64,000 nt of DNA from Bacteroidota bacterium (GCA_041658205.1 JBBAAO010000001.1:1240001-1304000); one strand, 5' to 3'. Counted from the first letter of the stretch, positions 1 to 8,846 are shown. Translations and numbers: made by a program. Notes: generated from the sequence alone by a model not told the origin.

Positions 1-1572
1 TCCATCAGTGATCTTACAGCGATGAATGCGTTGTATCGCCCCGGTCCCATGGAAAACATTGGCGACTTCATCAAACGGAAACATGGACAAGCGAAGATTG
101 AATATCTTCACCCAAAATTGGAAGATACGTTAAGGGAGACGTATGGCGTTATCGTCTACCAAGAACAGGTCATGCGCATTGCTTCCGATGTTGGTGGGTT
201 TACTCTTGCGAAAGCAGATTTGATGCGCCGCGCGATGGGGAAAAAAGATAAAAAGATCATGGAAGATCTTAAAGCGGAATTTATCGACGGTGCTCAGAAA
301 GCGAACAAACTGTCTGCAAAACTTGCCGGTGAAATATTCGATTTAATCGAAAAATTTGCCAGCTATGGTTTTAATAAGTCTCACTCCGTCGCATATTCTG
401 TGGTGGCATATCAAACCGCATATTTGAAGGCGCATTATCCTGCAGAATATATGGCAGCTACACTCACGTCAGAAATTAGCAATACCGACAAGATCGTATT
501 GTTTATTGATGATTGTCGCAAATTAGGAATTGAAGTATTGCCTCCGGATGTGAATGAAAGCGAAAGAGATTTCACCGTAACAAAAGGGGGCATTCGATTC
601 GGCCTTGCTGCAATTAAGAATGTCGGTTCCAATGCAGTTGATGCCATAGTTAAAGCTCGTACAGAAAAAGGAAAATTTACATCACTCTATGATTTCTGTA
701 TGAAAGTAGATCTTCATATCTGCACAAAAAAAACAATCGAAGGTCTCGTTCTATCCGGAGCGTTTGACGGGATTAATAAAAACCGCGCGCAATTGTATAA
801 GTCCGTTGAACAGATGGTGCAATCCGCTGCTGGTGCGCAAATACAGCAAGAGCGTGGACAAGATAGTCTCTTCGGCGGTGATCCCAACACAACAGTAAAA
901 ATAAATCTTGAGCCACAGCTTCCCAATATACCGATGTGGAAAGACCAGGAAAAATTAGCGAAGGAAAAAGAGGTTCTCGGATTCTATGTTTCCGGGCATC
1001 CGTTATTGAAATATGAAAAAGAGATCAATGCCTTTGCTACTGTCCATCTTGGCGATGTGGAAGGAATGAAGAATGGCATCGTGAAAGCCGGCGGTATTAT
1101 TTCCAGTATCAAGAAAAAGATCGACAAAAAAGGAAATACGATGGCGTTTATTACCATCGAAGATTTTACAGGTAAGGCAGAATGTGTGATATTCTCCAGC
1201 GTTTACAAAAAAAATGTAGAATTACTGGAAGAAGAAAAAATGATTTTGGTCGAGGGAAAAGGAGAAGTGAGCGGTGATATTATTAAGATCATTGTCGATG
1301 AGATACTTCCGATGGACGCAGTTCGGGAAAAATATGCGAAAAAAATATTTTTCTTGCTCAATGCAGATGAAGTTACCGATATTACGCTTACGAAACTCCG
1401 TGAATTGATGGAAAAGAACCGTGGGAACTGCAACTGCTACTTTAATGTTGTAGGAAAAGAATTCGAAAAACAACAGGTCTTTTTGTCGCGAAAATACAAT
1501 ATCAATCCGACATCAGAATTTATCGAAGGCGTGCAAGAGATTCTTGGTACACACGCCATTAAACTTTCATAA
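1..1572 (+). CDS. dnaE: DNA polymerase III alpha subunit, C-terminal part (5' end outside window)
   Basis: This is the replicative DNA polymerase catalytic subunit, cut at its 5' end by the window. The frame is open from base 1, so the ATG at 22 is internal, and 523 residues remain of a family of about 1150. The first visible block, with the ALYRPGPMENIGDFI signature, lies in the conserved polymerase core. A helix-hairpin-helix region follows. A C-terminal OB-fold (visible residues about 355-425, with GGIISSIKKK and GKAECVIFSS) is typical of DnaE rather than PolC. trxA starts 12 bases downstream, so the two are probably cotranscribed. No frame damage is seen. Confidence 0.97.
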   Translation, partial: SISDLTAMNALYRPGPMENIGDFIKRKHGQAKIEYLHPKLEDTLRETYGVIVYQEQVMRIASDVGGFTLAKADLMRRAMGKKDKKIMEDLKAEFIDGAQKANKLSAKLAGEIFDLIEKFASYGFNKSHSVAYSVVAYQTAYLKAHYPAEYMAATLTSEISNTDKIVLFIDDCRKLGIEVLPPDVNESERDFTVTKGGIRFGLAAIKNVGSNAVDAIVKARTEKGKFTSLYDFCMKVDLHICTKKTIEGLVLSGAFDGINKNRAQLYKSVEQMVQSAAGAQIQQERGQDSLFGGDPNTTVKINLEPQLPNIPMWKDQEKLAKEKEVLGFYVSGHPLLKYEKEINAFATVHLGDVEGMKNGIVKAGGIISSIKKKIDKKGNTMAFITIEDFTGKAECVIFSSVYKKNVELLEEEKMILVEGKGEVSGDIIKIIVDEILPMDAVREKYAKKIFFLLNADEVTDITLTKLRELMEKNRGNCNCYFNVVGKEFEKQQVFLSRKYNINPTSEFIEGVQEILGTHAIKLS

Positions 1573-1584
1573 AAGGAGAAACGC

Positions 1585-1908
1585 ATGAAACCAGTAGAAG
1601 TAACTGATGGTAATTTTAAGAATGAGGTATTAGATTCACAAACACCGGTCCTTGTGGATTTTTGGGCAACATGGTGCGGACCGTGCAAAATGATCGCTCC
1701 CATTATAGAAGAACTTGCCACTGAATATAATGGTAAAATGAAGTTTGGCAAGCTTGATGTTGATGCTAATCCTCAAGTATCTATGCAGTTCGGAATTCGG
1801 AGTATTCCTACGTTATTAGTTTTTAAAGGCGGCAAAGTAGTCGATCAAATCGTCGGTGCAATGCCTAAAAAGAGCTTACTCGATAAAATTAGCCCACATA
1901 TGAACTAA
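1585..1908 (+). CDS. trxA: Thioredoxin
   Basis: A 107-residue single-domain thioredoxin, the general cytoplasmic disulfide reductant. The redox motif W-C-G-P-C-K is at residues 30-35 and the cis-proline loop (SIPT) is near residue 75. Length and motif spacing match classical TrxA. There is no signal peptide. The start is fixed by the AAGGAG Shine-Dalgarno just upstream. It follows dnaE by 12 bases and is closed by a strong terminator hairpin, so it is the last gene of the dnaE transcript. Confidence 0.97.
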   Translation: MKPVEVTDGNFKNEVLDSQTPVLVDFWATWCGPCKMIAPIIEELATEYNGKMKFGKLDVDANPQVSMQFGIRSIPTLLVFKGGKVVDQIVGAMPKKSLLDKISPHMN

Positions 1909-1940
1909 ATCTCAACAGCAATAAATTAAATGTTTTCAAA

Positions 1941-1970
1941 AATCCTGTCTAAAGACAGGATTTTTTTTAT
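1941..1970 (+). terminator. Rho-independent terminator after trxA
   Basis: A 9-10 bp stem (AATCCTGTCT pairing with AGACAGGATT) with a very small loop is followed by a run of eight T. It lies 32 bases after the trxA stop. Confidence 0.9.
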
Positions 1971-2045
1971 CTTCTTTTAGTTGGAATTAAAGCATTCTCA
2001 TTCCTAAAAATTATGGAATAGTTTCAAAAATGTGTATTTTTGTAC

Positions 2046-3365
2046 ATGGCTTCTAAAACTACATCGACACAGTCCACGCGACAAGGAAATAGACCCCAAA
2101 GAAATGGGAAATTTCCATTCTTTTCTAAGAAGGACCCCAACGCCAAGCAAAAAGTTGTTCTGACTCCTCAAAAGTCGAAGAAAGTATTTCGGTATAGCGT
2201 AAAAAAGGGAAGTAAAACAATTGAAGGATTTCAAAACGCCTACTCAACGGATGAAGTAAGACGAAATCTTATCAGGTTAGGTTTTGAAATTAAGTATGTT
2301 CGCAGACATTATGAATTTCAGCTGCAGGCTTCAAGCACTGAAATAGTGAGTTTTGTTGTTACCAGTTCCCGTCTTTTGGAACAGAAACTCCCGTATAGCG
2401 AAGTATTGCAAATCATGGCAAATAACACGAGGGATAAATACCTGAAAGGAGCATTGCGAAATATTATTCTTGATTTGAAGAATGGAGTTGATTCTCGCGA
2501 TGCATTTACGAAGCAGGGGAAAGTATTTGGTGAACATGTTGCTTTGATGTTAGGTATAGCCTCCAAAAGCGGTGAGATGACGTCGATATTCAAAAGTGTT
2601 GCCACACTGGTAGAACGACAAACAGAATTTAAAAAAGGATTAGTCAGTGCTTTGATCATGCCGGCAATAACATTCGTAACGGTAGTCGGGGGAATTGTTT
2701 TTTATGTCATCTATCTTGTTCCGCAAATGATGGAAATGTTAGCACCGTTAATGGAAACCACTCCTCCCTTGACAGCATTTTCGTTAAAGTTAAGTGCATA
2801 CCTAAAAGAAAATTATGGTTGGATGTTATCTCTACTGACAATAATCGTTGGAAGCTTCTATGGATTTATCTTGACTGAAGTAGGAAAACTATGGCGGGAC
2901 AGAATGATTGTGAAAATTCCGTACGTTGGTAATATTTTACGGAATACAAGCACGGAAATATTTTGTCGAGTGTTGGGGATTATGTATACTTCGTCAAATG
3001 AAAATGTTGAAGCCATTCAGATTGCAGCCGAAGCTAGCGGAAATACCTATTTATCCCATCGTATCAAAACGGTGACTGTTCCCAATATGTTAAAGTACGG
3101 CACAGAATTGAGCAAAGCATTAAACGCTGCGGATTTTTTTCCGGATGTATTTATCTCCCGATTTGGTACTGCGTCAGAAACCGGCGCTATTAAGGATACT
3201 GCACTGCAAGTAGCGGACTATTATCAAATGGAGAATCAATTCTCCATGAAAAATCTTATGAATTTTATTGAAATTATTATCACCGTTATCATTATGGGTG
3301 CATTAGTGTTTTTAACGCTCCTGTCGACGGAAACAGCGTCGTTAAATATTCAACCTACAATGTGA
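2046..3365 (+). CDS. Type IV pilus / type II secretion inner-membrane platform protein (PilC/GspF family)
   Basis: A 439-residue protein of the PilC/GspF family, the polytopic inner-membrane platform that couples the assembly ATPase to pilin polymerisation. Residues 1-60 are a basic, Lys/Arg-rich cytoplasmic tail. Two T2SSF repeats follow, with membrane segments near residues 205-230, 260-277 and 410-430 and the SGEMTSIFKS / TGAIKDTALQ signatures that mark each repeat. The frame extends upstream to a TTG at 2040, but the ATG at 2046 is the better start. There is no Shine-Dalgarno, and a TATTTT box lies only 5 bases upstream. The PilB ATPase follows 16 bases later, the reverse of the usual pilB-pilC order. 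Whether it serves a pilus or a secretion pseudopilus cannot be told from this gene alone. Confidence 0.92.
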   Translation: MASKTTSTQSTRQGNRPQRNGKFPFFSKKDPNAKQKVVLTPQKSKKVFRYSVKKGSKTIEGFQNAYSTDEVRRNLIRLGFEIKYVRRHYEFQLQASSTEIVSFVVTSSRLLEQKLPYSEVLQIMANNTRDKYLKGALRNIILDLKNGVDSRDAFTKQGKVFGEHVALMLGIASKSGEMTSIFKSVATLVERQTEFKKGLVSALIMPAITFVTVVGGIVFYVIYLVPQMMEMLAPLMETTPPLTAFSLKLSAYLKENYGWMLSLLTIIVGSFYGFILTEVGKLWRDRMIVKIPYVGNILRNTSTEIFCRVLGIMYTSSNENVEAIQIAAEASGNTYLSHRIKTVTVPNMLKYGTELSKALNAADFFPDVFISRFGTASETGAIKDTALQVADYYQMENQFSMKNLMNFIEIIITVIIMGALVFLTLLSTETASLNIQPTM

Positions 3366-3381
3366 TTGATGAGGAAAGATT

Positions 3382-5178
3382 ATGTCTGTTCAACAGGGAA
3401 CTACTCTTAAAAAAACACTAACATCAGTTCTGTTGGAGAAAAATATTATTGATGAACCGACATTGCGTAAAGCGGAAGAAGTATTAAGCAAAGAGGGTTC
3501 AAAGTCCCGTAATCAATTACTGCATATTTTAGTTGACCAATTCAAAGTTAATCGTGACGCACTTTTTGCCGAAGCTTCTCAATTTTACACATTTCGAACC
3601 CTGGATATATCTAAAGATTCCGCTGATGATGGAGTGTTAGCATTTATACGGAAGGAATTGCAAACGCTTCCGCTGTATTTACGTGAATTAGCAGTAGAAA
3701 ATAAAGTTCTTCCCTATAAAATTGATGTGGAAAAAGAAGGTCGATTACTCATCATCACTCCTGATCCTACCAACTCCGGAATTTACACCATTGCCAGGGA
3801 ATTCAATAATAAAAAATTTGAAATTTGCTATGTGCCGTTGTCTCAGTGGGATGATATTTGGAACAGGGTGAGCATCGATCGAGCTATTTACAAGGACAGG
3901 GAAACGGAATTACGCGATGAGGGATTCGTTCAGGACGAAGAAGAAGAAGGTGAAAAATTTGAACAGGAAATTGACGAAGAAATCAGTCGCAGCGGTCTTG
4001 TATCATTGATCGAAAGTATTTTTGTGGATGCCGTCCGCGTTGGGGCGAGCGATATTCATGTGGTTCCGCGCGGTGAAAAAATTACCGAATTTTATTTTCG
4101 AGTGGACGGTCGTCTTTCACGATGGTATACAAATACAGAAACACGTGCCGAAGCCGTTTCCGCTGTAGTAAAAGATCGTGCAAAAAATCTTGACCGTTTT
4201 GAGCGCAATTTAGCACAGGACGGTTTTGCGCAAATGATTATTGATAAAAAAACCATACGCTTTCGATTGTCTGTCATTCCACTTGTTGGCAAAGAACTTA
4301 AAAACAAATTTGAATCTATCGTTATTCGTGTTCTGAAAGAACCGGAAGTTGGAAAAAAGATTGAAGAATTGGGTTTTGATCCGGTCAGTCAGGAACGGAT
4401 GATTCGCGCGATTAAGAAACCGCATGGTATTGTCATCGTTACAGGACCGACAGGTAGCGGAAAAAGCACGACGCTTGTTGCTGCGCTCAGGACTGTGATG
4501 GATCCTTCATTGAACATAATTACTGTGGAAGATCCTGTTGAATATTTTATTGATGGAGCGCGTCAGGTAAAACTTAATTCGAAGTTGGATTTCGAAGGTG
4601 CACTTCGCGCCATTTTGCGTCATGATCCGGATATCGTGATGGTGGGTGAAATGCGTGATAAATCGACCGCAGAAATAGCAATTAAATTGGCGAATACTGG
4701 TCATTTGACTTTTTCTACTCTTCATACGAACGATGCTCCGAGTGCGCTTTCCCGTTTATACAAAATGGGTATCGAACCTTTCCTGATTGCGAGCAGTATC
4801 AATATTATTGTTGCACAGCGCCTGATGAGAAAATTGTGTCCTCGATGTAAAGCAAAAATTCGGGAAAGCGAATATCCCTTATTGCGAAAACTCGGGTTGA
4901 ATGACGAAGATATACATGCCAGTCCGATATACAGGCCGACTGGTTGTATTGATTGTCTGAAAGGATACAAAGGCCGAATTGCGATTCATGAAGCATTGTA
5001 TTTTTCTAAAGATATTCGACAGTTAATTCTTGATGCCGGACAATCGATTAATGAAGAGGCCTTGCGCCAAGCGGCAATCAATGGCGGCATGACAACATTA
5101 CGACACCGTGCTCTTGATTTATTAAAAACAGGGGTTACCTCAATCGATGAAGTTGGCACAATAACGACTGATGATTGA
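3382..5178 (+). CDS. Type IV pilus / type II secretion assembly ATPase (PilB/GspE family)
   Basis: A 598-residue hexameric secretion ATPase that powers pilin polymerisation. Residues 1-170 form the N-terminal N1-like domain, followed by an acidic linker (DEEEEGEKFEQEID). The motor domain has Walker A G-P-T-G-S-G-K-S-T at 355-363, a Walker B/Asp-box segment (HDPDIVMVGEMRD) near 414-426, and the C-x2-C / C-x2-C zinc-binding tetracysteine near 486-489 and 521-524 that marks PilB/GspE as opposed to the retraction ATPase PilT. A good GAGGAAAG ribosome site precedes the ATG. It is cotranscribed with the platform protein upstream and probably with the two small membrane proteins downstream. No PilT is seen in the window. 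Confidence 0.93.
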   Translation: MSVQQGTTLKKTLTSVLLEKNIIDEPTLRKAEEVLSKEGSKSRNQLLHILVDQFKVNRDALFAEASQFYTFRTLDISKDSADDGVLAFIRKELQTLPLYLRELAVENKVLPYKIDVEKEGRLLIITPDPTNSGIYTIAREFNNKKFEICYVPLSQWDDIWNRVSIDRAIYKDRETELRDEGFVQDEEEEGEKFEQEIDEEISRSGLVSLIESIFVDAVRVGASDIHVVPRGEKITEFYFRVDGRLSRWYTNTETRAEAVSAVVKDRAKNLDRFERNLAQDGFAQMIIDKKTIRFRLSVIPLVGKELKNKFESIVIRVLKEPEVGKKIEELGFDPVSQERMIRAIKKPHGIVIVTGPTGSGKSTTLVAALRTVMDPSLNIITVEDPVEYFIDGARQVKLNSKLDFEGALRAILRHDPDIVMVGEMRDKSTAEIAIKLANTGHLTFSTLHTNDAPSALSRLYKMGIEPFLIASSINIIVAQRLMRKLCPRCKAKIRESEYPLLRKLGLNDEDIHASPIYRPTGCIDCLKGYKGRIAIHEALYFSKDIRQLILDAGQSINEEALRQAAINGGMTTLRHRALDLLKTGVTSIDEVGTITTDD

Positions 5179-5232
5179 TAGTGTAAAAACCATTAGTAGA
5201 AATTTATTCAATTATAGTGTAGTAGTTTAATT

Positions 5233-5853
5233 ATGGGACTCGGTCAAACAATGTTGACGCTTGGGTTTCTGGTTTTGTTGACAGTGGCCGTTATTGGCAT
5301 TTATACAATGGTAGTGGATAAGGATACAGGCTTTTACCAGAAAGAAGCATTTGAACAAGCGGGAGTATTAGCCGGTGCACTATTGGATGAGATTGAGGGG
5401 AAAAAATTTGATGATGTCATCATTATAACGGGACGACCAAATGAAATAATCGATACGAGTGATACTGGTCTTCCGGACCCAACGGACTTTACATCTGCGG
5501 GTAATTTAGGACCTGACGCAATTTGGAGTACCTTTTTTGGCATACCATATATTTCCGGTTATGAGAGCAGCAACGTACCACTTCCTGATTCTCTTACTGC
5601 ATCGGTGACAAGATACCGTTCTGTAAGTAATTCCCATAATCGATACGACGATGTGGACGATTACAATGGATATATTAGAGCTGCAACATCAGGATCATTG
5701 AGCGGATTTAGATTATGGGTAAATGTCTATTACGTTGATTCCTCAGTCGTATATTCCTCATCACAAACCTATTTAAAAAAAATTGATGTAAGCGTCATGA
5801 ATTGGCATTACTTGACAGATACATTATCCTTTAGTAAAGTGATCTCGTTCTAA
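5233..5853 (+). CDS. Pilin-like one-helix protein of the pilus locus (unknown family)
   Basis: I do not recognise a named family. The 206-residue product opens with MGLGQTML and a hydrophobic helix at about residues 8-27. An amphipathic stretch and then a Ser/Tyr/Asp-rich, probably beta-rich periplasmic part follow. That is the shape of a pilin or pseudopilin, but the positively charged leader, the G-F-x-x-x-E cleavage signature and Glu5 are absent. It lies 54 bases after the PilB gene and 2 bases before a second protein of the same shape, so it probably works in the same assembly machine, as a minor subunit or an anchor. The function is inferred from position and topology only. Confidence 0.7.
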   Translation: MGLGQTMLTLGFLVLLTVAVIGIYTMVVDKDTGFYQKEAFEQAGVLAGALLDEIEGKKFDDVIIITGRPNEIIDTSDTGLPDPTDFTSAGNLGPDAIWSTFFGIPYISGYESSNVPLPDSLTASVTRYRSVSNSHNRYDDVDDYNGYIRAATSGSLSGFRLWVNVYYVDSSVVYSSSQTYLKKIDVSVMNWHYLTDTLSFSKVISF

Positions 5854-5855
5854 AC

Positions 5856-6422
5856 ATGGGTGTATTGCTGGACATACTTGGCAGTTTTGTTATTCGTGCC
5901 GCGGTTGTGCTGATCATTCTCACTACCATGATTACTCTGAATAATTCTTTATTTCGTCAGACTGAACGAGTGGCATTGAATGAATTAGTGTCCGGTATCG
6001 GAGAAACTGTTTTTAACGATCTTTCACATGCCGGATATAATTCAACATCAAAAACATTTAATAAAGCAGATTCTATTGAAACAATTTTCTTTGCGGATTT
6101 GGATAATAATGGAAGTGTTGAAACTATTCGTTATTATTTAGGTTCCGGTGCAAGCGGATCACATCGCATTCTCTATAGAACACTCAATTCTGGCACGGCG
6201 TTTGAGATTGCGCGGGATGTGATTTTATTGCGATTTTACTATTACAATATTACCGGAGGTACCGTTTCCTATGGTAATAATAGAACAGGAATTAAATCTG
6301 TTAAAGTTTCTATTACAATAGAGTCTAGCCATAAACTGGTCAGTGTTTACTCAGGTACGTCAGATACATTATCCTATCAGCAAGCAAAATGGGAAGCGCA
6401 TATTTTCCCATCGAATCAATAA
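5856..6422 (+). CDS. Second pilin-like one-helix protein of the pilus locus
   Basis: A 188-residue protein of unrecognised family with one N-terminal membrane helix (about residues 10-27, after MGVLLDILG). The helix continues as an amphipathic segment (RQTERVALNELVSGIGE), then a Gly/Ser/Tyr-rich domain probably built of beta strands. Layout and length resemble the preceding gene, and the gap is 2 bases, so translation is probably coupled and the two may form a complex. As there, no prepilin-peptidase signature is visible. FFADLDNNGSVETIRYYL resembles the domains of minor pilins. The role is inferred from its place next to PilB/PilC. Confidence 0.7.
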   Translation: MGVLLDILGSFVIRAAVVLIILTTMITLNNSLFRQTERVALNELVSGIGETVFNDLSHAGYNSTSKTFNKADSIETIFFADLDNNGSVETIRYYLGSGASGSHRILYRTLNSGTAFEIARDVILLRFYYYNITGGTVSYGNNRTGIKSVKVSITIESSHKLVSVYSGTSDTLSYQQAKWEAHIFPSNQ

Positions 6423-6518
6423 TCCGTTACACTCAGATAAAATAGTCTCTTGTGTGCAATGCATCACTACGTTAGAATTATCTAATGTTGTTATTAAAGT
6501 AATCTAACGCACAAACCC

Positions 6519-6546
6519 TTGCTTCTTCACGTTGGTTCCGTATATT
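6519..6546 (+). promoter_or_regulatory. Sigma70-type promoter for the small membrane protein at 6609
   Basis: TTGCTT (6519-6524) and TATATT (6541-6546) are separated by 16 bases. The 186-base gap before the 6609 gene also holds an imperfect inverted repeat (arms 6470-6480 and 6500-6509), so this gene probably has its own transcription unit. Confidence 0.6.
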
Positions 6547-6555
6547 GCTAAGGAG

Positions 6556-6609
6556 ATGAAGAAGCAGAATAAACATAATGCAACACACGATCTGAGAGGA
6601 GGGCAGTAA
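6556..6609 (+). CDS. Possible 17-residue leader ORF coupled to the next gene
   Basis: ATG at 6556 opens 17 codons (MKKQNKHNATHDLRGGQ). The TAA overlaps the next ATG as TAATG. The GGAGGG ribosome site of the next gene lies inside its last codons. The AAGGAG before its own ATG sits too close to be ideal, so translation is uncertain. Confidence 0.3.
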   Translation: MKKQNKHNATHDLRGGQ

Positions 6610-7043
6610 TGGGCTCATCAAAGATCATCATGCTTTCGGGAGTGTATCTGATATTCGGGTTTTACATTGTTGCGTTTAATAATGCTGATGAGATGATGTA
6701 TAAATCAGCAATGAAAACAGCAACATTGGCGCAGTCTGAACAATTGGCAAATACAGGTTTGTCGTTGGCAAAAACGTATATGGCAGATTATTCCAGCCGA
6801 TATACATTTGAGCCTCGGATGTTTGTCAGTGGTAACGATACGGTTCGTTATTCGGCGGCGCGCCCTTCAGGTTTTCTGCCATCGCAGACACAAGTGATAT
6901 CGGTAGCATCGCACACGACGGTAGTGGACAACGAAGTGAAGGTTACGCGGATAGTGACACAAACGTCGGTATTTCAATTCCACAACGGACGCTGGAAAAT
7001 GCTGCGAACGTTTACAGAGAGAGAATATCAGGATTCATTCTAA
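6609..7043 (+). CDS. Small membrane-anchored protein, third pilin-like member
   Basis: A 144-residue protein of unrecognised family. Residues 6-23 form a membrane helix (IIMLSGVYLIFGFYIVAF). An amphipathic stretch (KSAMKTATLAQSEQLANTGLSLAKTYM) follows, similar to the N-terminal half of PilX-type minor pilins, where repeated A/Q/L positions continue the helix into the periplasm. The rest is beta-rich and polar. A strong GAGAGGAGGG ribosome site supports the start at 6609. It has its own promoter 62 bases upstream but lies on the same strand directly after the pilus genes. A structural or accessory subunit of that machine is the likeliest reading, inferred only from topology and neighbourhood. 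Confidence 0.65.
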   Translation: MGSSKIIMLSGVYLIFGFYIVAFNNADEMMYKSAMKTATLAQSEQLANTGLSLAKTYMADYSSRYTFEPRMFVSGNDTVRYSAARPSGFLPSQTQVISVASHTTVVDNEVKVTRIVTQTSVFQFHNGRWKMLRTFTEREYQDSF

Positions 7044-7064
7044 TAGAATTACAGCAATATTACA

Positions 7065-7101
7065 GAAACGCCCGTCTTGTTGATATGAAGATGGGCGTTT
7101 C
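7065..7101 (+). terminator. Hairpin closing the pilus locus
   Basis: A 14-bp stem, GC-rich in the middle (GAAACGCCCGTCTT with AAGATGGGCGTTTC, one G-T pair) and with an 8-9 base loop, follows the 7043 stop. A second perfect hairpin with a GAAA loop is at 7110-7127. No long T run follows, so termination may be inefficient or factor-dependent. Confidence 0.55.
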
Positions 7102-7147
7102 CGTTAAAAAATGATCGAAAGATCATTGCGATAGCATATTACTGTAT

Positions 7148-7177
7148 TTGCAATTGATATTCACCTCTCTTTATTTT
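7148..7177 (+). promoter_or_regulatory. Sigma70-type promoter for the YD-repeat gene
   Basis: TTGCAA (7148-7153) and TATTTT (7172-7177) with an 18-base spacer. It lies inside the longest possible reading frame of the next gene, which argues for a translation start downstream of about 7185. Confidence 0.5.
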
Positions 7178-7240
7178 ATCTTCATACACCGTTTTTCTAT
7201 TTTCTGCATCAAATCTTCTATTCTAACGGTTCTATTTTTT

Positions 7241-8722
7241 ATGCGTTTTTTCTGGGGTTTTAACATACTTCATTTTCCTGCTCCAAAACCTTTCATGGTT
7301 TGTTTCTTCCTTTTTATTACGTCTTTATTGTATTCCCAGCAAATCGAATTCAATCCTAAAAGTAAAAAAGAAATAGAGAAAGAAAAACAATTTGAGATTG
7401 GCGAACGGAAAAAAATTTCCTCCTCCGGTATTTATTCAATAAATAGTACTAAATATAATTACCTGTTTGGAAAAGTTGACAAAAACGGAATTCTTGAATC
7501 CACCGTCCGCTATGATGACAAAGGGAATATAATCAGGGAGATTGAATACAATCCTGCTGATGGGTCTATTAGATCTACAACGAATTATCGATATGATAAA
7601 AACGGAAATCTTACCGAAGAGATTGTTAAAAAAGATGAAAATACATTGAAAACCGCTCACCGTTATAATTCCCGCAATAATCGAGTTGAAACGGTCTTCT
7701 ATAAAGCAAATGGGACAGTAGATAGAAAAATATCATTTGTTTATGATGAGGTAGGACTTTTGCTTGAAACATTCGGTAAACTTGATGATGGCCGCCTCTT
7801 TATGCGCGATTCATATCTTTATGATGGACAAGGAAATGTCAAAGAGTTTAAGAATAATCTTAAAAAAATTACTTCCGTATATGACAGTCGTGGTAATATT
7901 ACATTAGTAACCAAGTATCAACGATATTTTAAAGCTCAGGATACAATATTATACAATCTTTCGGAACGGCATGTTTTTGAATACGATCATTCAAATTATC
8001 TGATTGAGATGAGATCGTATAGACCGGATAGCACTCTGAAAACCAGAACACAATATATCAGAAATGAGAAGGGAATATTACTGGAAGAAAAGGAGTTTAA
8101 CGCCGAAGGGAAGTTGACATATGTCCGGAATCTGAAATATGATAAACAACAAAATCTTACAGAAGAAACCGGAACCGATAGAGCTTTAAAATTTAAGAAT
8201 AGTTATAAATACGATTCTCGCGGTAATAAAATTGAATTAATAGTATACGATCAGATTAATGAACCGGTGAGTATGACCAAATTTACCTTCGGAAGATATG
8301 GCTCAAATACGCCATCGCCTAATTCCGCTGTTTCTGCTGGAGATGATTCTCTCTTTGTGGATGAAGATGATGAATCGACGAACAGTGAAGAGTTTTATCA
8401 GATTCTTGGTTCGAGAATTATTGCACCGGATGGAACATATCTTGGGATGGTCCTTGCGGATACGGCAAACCCACAATCGATTATTAATTCATGGGGACAA
8501 TATGGATTTAGTCAGTCTCCATCAAGCATTTTCAATCCGTCCATACCGTATGGCGGTGATAAAGGTATTTTTAGTCCATTTAATCCGCAAAGCCCTAGTC
8601 CACCTTCGATTTATAAAGATGGAAAATTTTTCTCCTATCTTACCGATAACGATAGTTATCGACCCCGTTCCGCACCGAGAAAACTTGTGGAATTCTTGAA
8701 GAACTTGGTTCGACAGAACTAG
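7241..8722 (+). CDS. Secreted YD-repeat (RHS-like) protein
   Basis: The product (493 residues from ATG 7241; ATG 7295 is the alternative) starts with a basic n-region and a hydrophobic stretch ending in SLLYSQ, a probable Sec signal peptide. From about residue 85 to 340 it holds degenerate YD repeats (YDDKGN, YDKNGNL, YDGQGNV, YDSRGNI, YDSRGNK) spaced 20-30 residues apart. These form beta-strand carbohydrate-binding or shell structures in RHS proteins. No RHS core, toxin tip or T9SS sorting tail follows. The C-terminal 150 residues are Pro/Ser/Asn-rich (SPFNPQSPSPP). The frame reaches back to a TTG at 7148, but a promoter lies there. An exported cell-surface or periplasmic protein of unknown function. 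Confidence 0.75.
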   Translation: MRFFWGFNILHFPAPKPFMVCFFLFITSLLYSQQIEFNPKSKKEIEKEKQFEIGERKKISSSGIYSINSTKYNYLFGKVDKNGILESTVRYDDKGNIIREIEYNPADGSIRSTTNYRYDKNGNLTEEIVKKDENTLKTAHRYNSRNNRVETVFYKANGTVDRKISFVYDEVGLLLETFGKLDDGRLFMRDSYLYDGQGNVKEFKNNLKKITSVYDSRGNITLVTKYQRYFKAQDTILYNLSERHVFEYDHSNYLIEMRSYRPDSTLKTRTQYIRNEKGILLEEKEFNAEGKLTYVRNLKYDKQQNLTEETGTDRALKFKNSYKYDSRGNKIELIVYDQINEPVSMTKFTFGRYGSNTPSPNSAVSAGDDSLFVDEDDESTNSEEFYQILGSRIIAPDGTYLGMVLADTANPQSIINSWGQYGFSQSPSSIFNPSIPYGGDKGIFSPFNPQSPSPPSIYKDGKFFSYLTDNDSYRPRSAPRKLVEFLKNLVRQN

Positions 8723-8741
8723 TTTTTGTTTACCGGTTTCA

Positions 8742-8770
8742 TTGAAAAAACCCCCACTTTTCTGTATCTT
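8742..8770 (+). promoter_or_regulatory. Sigma70-type promoter for aspS
   Basis: TTGAAA (8742-8747), 17-base spacer, TATCTT (8765-8770), 76 bases before the aspS ATG. Confidence 0.6.
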
Positions 8771-8798
8771 GATTGTGCATAAGAGTAGCATTTCAAAT

Positions 8799-8822
8799 AA
8801 TCCCTCTTAACGGGGATTTTTT
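8799..8822 (+). terminator. Short hairpin with T run in the aspS leader
   Basis: AATCCC (8799-8804) pairs with GGGATT (8813-8818), followed by a T run. It lies downstream of the aspS promoter, so it could terminate the preceding gene or act as an attenuator in the aspS leader. The 6-bp stem is weak. Confidence 0.45.
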
Positions 8823-8846
8823 ATTGTGAGGAGAATATTTTAAGCA

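Noticed and set aside
2035..2042. TATTTTTG resembling the Bacteroidetes TANNTTTG -7 box just before pilC
   Set aside because: No matching TTTG at -33, and other promoters here follow the TTGNNN-17-TATNTT form.
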